From DVEG01 sp964405435 (GTDB lineage Bacteria > Cyanobacteriota > Cyanobacteriia > Cyanobacteriales > Oscillatoriaceae), in the NCBI GenBank assembly GCA_964405435.1, contig CAYOOD010000010.1, positions 1 to 64,000 of the forward strand: a stretch of 64,000 nucleotides of DNA, in the 5' to 3' direction. The notes below the pieces were generated by a model. The model had not been told where the DNA came from, did no database searches, and saw only the letters and a list, made by a program, of their open reading frames with translations. The first letter of the stretch is position 1, and every line of letters begins with the position of its first letter. A program made the position numbers and the translations under genes. This document shows, piece by piece, positions 63,185 through 64,000 of this stretch.

Positions 63185-64000
63185 TCAGTTGGGAGTGAGC
63201 AGCCAAGATCCGTCCCAGTCTTCGGGCGGCGGCGTTTTCAGCCAATGCTGACAGCGCTTCAATTGAATGGTGGAGGCGCGATCGTTGTTGTCAATTTCCC
63301 GCACGGTGGCAAACTCGCCGATCGCCAGAGCAAACTTGCGATTCAAGTAATACTCGCGCCCTTTATAGTAATGATCGAGTACCTGCTGCTTTTGCTCGGA
63401 AATCGAATCGGAACGGTGCCCCAAAAATTCATAGATCGTTATTGGGCCGTTTGTCCCCTGCAGGCGAATCTTATCCAATTCTCTCACCCAGATCCGCTCC
63501 GCACAGCTTTTATAAGTATTTTCGCTGATGACAATGCTGCAGCCGTAGAGCTTGCATACACCTTCCAGGCGATAGCTCATATTGACGCCGGCACCAATTG
63601 CCATAAAATCCATGCCTTTGTTGGTGCCAATATTGCTGCTGAAAACGCTGTCGGAATTGATCCCGATGCCAATTCTGATTCCTGGCTGGTTGGCGGTTTC
63701 CCGGCGGGCGTTGAAATGGGCCAACTCGTCGTACATTTCGCGGGCCGTTTCCAGTGCCGTCCAGGCATGATCGTCTAGAGGTTGGGGCGAGCCAAAGACC
63801 GCGACGATGCGATTGCCAATGCAGGCTGATTGTATGTTTTCTTCGCGGCCCTGCTTGGACTTGAAGAGGGCCTCTACCATTGACGCGAAATATTCGTTGA
63901 GCATGGAACCAACCGAGCCGGCGTCCATTTTTTCGGTCAAGGTCATGTATCCGCCGATATCGGAACACAATATCGATACGTTTTTGCGTTCGTCGGCCAA
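63185..64000 (-). CDS. Class III adenylate/guanylate cyclase domain protein, 5' end outside the window, catalytic residues altered
   Basis: The last 271 residues of a longer protein; the frame is open to the window edge. The cyclase domain starts RKNVSILCSDIGGYMTLTEK, keeping the first metal Asp. The second metal-site segment reads CIGNRIVAVFG where active enzymes have GD, so Asp is Asn. The segment DFMAIGAGVNMSYRLE has Ala where GD-x-VN is usual, while the transition-state Asn and Arg are kept. A TPR-like tail follows (YYKGREYYLNRKFALAIGEF). The domain may be inactive, or act as a regulatory or heterodimer partner. Confidence 0.85.
   Translation of the reverse strand: MADERKNVSILCSDIGGYMTLTEKMDAGSVGSMLNEYFASMVEALFKSKQGREENIQSACIGNRIVAVFGSPQPLDDHAWTALETAREMYDELAHFNARRETANQPGIRIGIGINSDSVFSSNIGTNKGMDFMAIGAGVNMSYRLEGVCKLYGCSIVISENTYKSCAERIWVRELDKIRLQGTNGPITIYEFLGHRSDSISEQKQQVLDHYYKGREYYLNRKFALAIGEFATVREIDNNDRASTIQLKRCQHWLKTPPPEDWDGSWLLTPN

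Overview
The window comes from a filamentous cyanobacterium, most likely a non-heterocystous member of the Oscillatoriales. The evidence is a complete C-phycocyanin rod operon (cpcB-A-C-D-E-F), a BicA-type bicarbonate transporter, a CBS-CP12 fusion, a phytol-kinase-like protein, a solanesyl-diphosphate-synthase-like gene next to murI, a hetZ-patU pair, and very frequent HIP1 octamers (GCGATCGC). No rRNA, tRNA or CRISPR array was recognised.

Layout. 0-1.5 kb: two type II toxin-antitoxin modules (MazF-type and Phd/RelE-type) separated by a palindromic element. 1.7-6.5 kb (minus strand): the phycocyanin operon, ending in a co-directional Dabb-domain gene 12 nt after cpcF. 7.8-15 kb: a CBS-CP12 fusion, two paralogous pentapeptide-repeat proteins flanking a FAS1 lipoprotein, a degenerate secreted nuclease-like protein, and bicA. 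15.7-25.4 kb: an accessory island. It holds a STAND-type NTPase translationally coupled to a separate WD40 sensor gene (interrupted by two 100-N assembly gaps), a second WD40 protein with the same N-terminal adaptor, a papain-fold-toxin-like gene broken by a palindromic element next to a candidate immunity gene, a truncated hicB, many dispersed repeats, and an IS630-type helix-turn-helix remnant. 25.8-32 kb: a divergent orphan NusA, a cytosolic GH13 amylase/CGTase-like enzyme, and bioF. 31.8-36 kb: a duplicated stress cassette (BON lipoproteins alternating with YflT/glycine-zipper proteins). 36-47.5 kb: a secreted protein of unknown function, a class I glutamine amidotransferase-like hydrolase, a Uma2 nuclease, an NAD-biosynthesis operon (pncB-nadD-nrtR-nadE) with a palindrome over its -10 box, the phytol-kinase-like gene and yidD. 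48.8-64 kb: amiC-like amidase, murI, sds, hetZ-patU followed by a TgpA-like membrane protein, an MBL hydrolase, ppa, and the 3' part of a class III cyclase with altered catalytic residues that runs off the window.

The most distinctive material is the 15.7-25.4 kb island: a two-gene split STAND/WD40 system next to decaying toxin genes, and two families of short inverted-repeat elements. One family disrupts or truncates toxin and antitoxin genes, and one member of the other carries a visible target-site-like direct repeat. The CBS-CP12 fusion, the NrtR-type control of NAD synthesis, hetZ-patU in a genome that looks non-heterocystous, and several proteins lacking catalytic residues are secondary points of interest. 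All identifications come from reading sequence and remembered family features; no database search was run.
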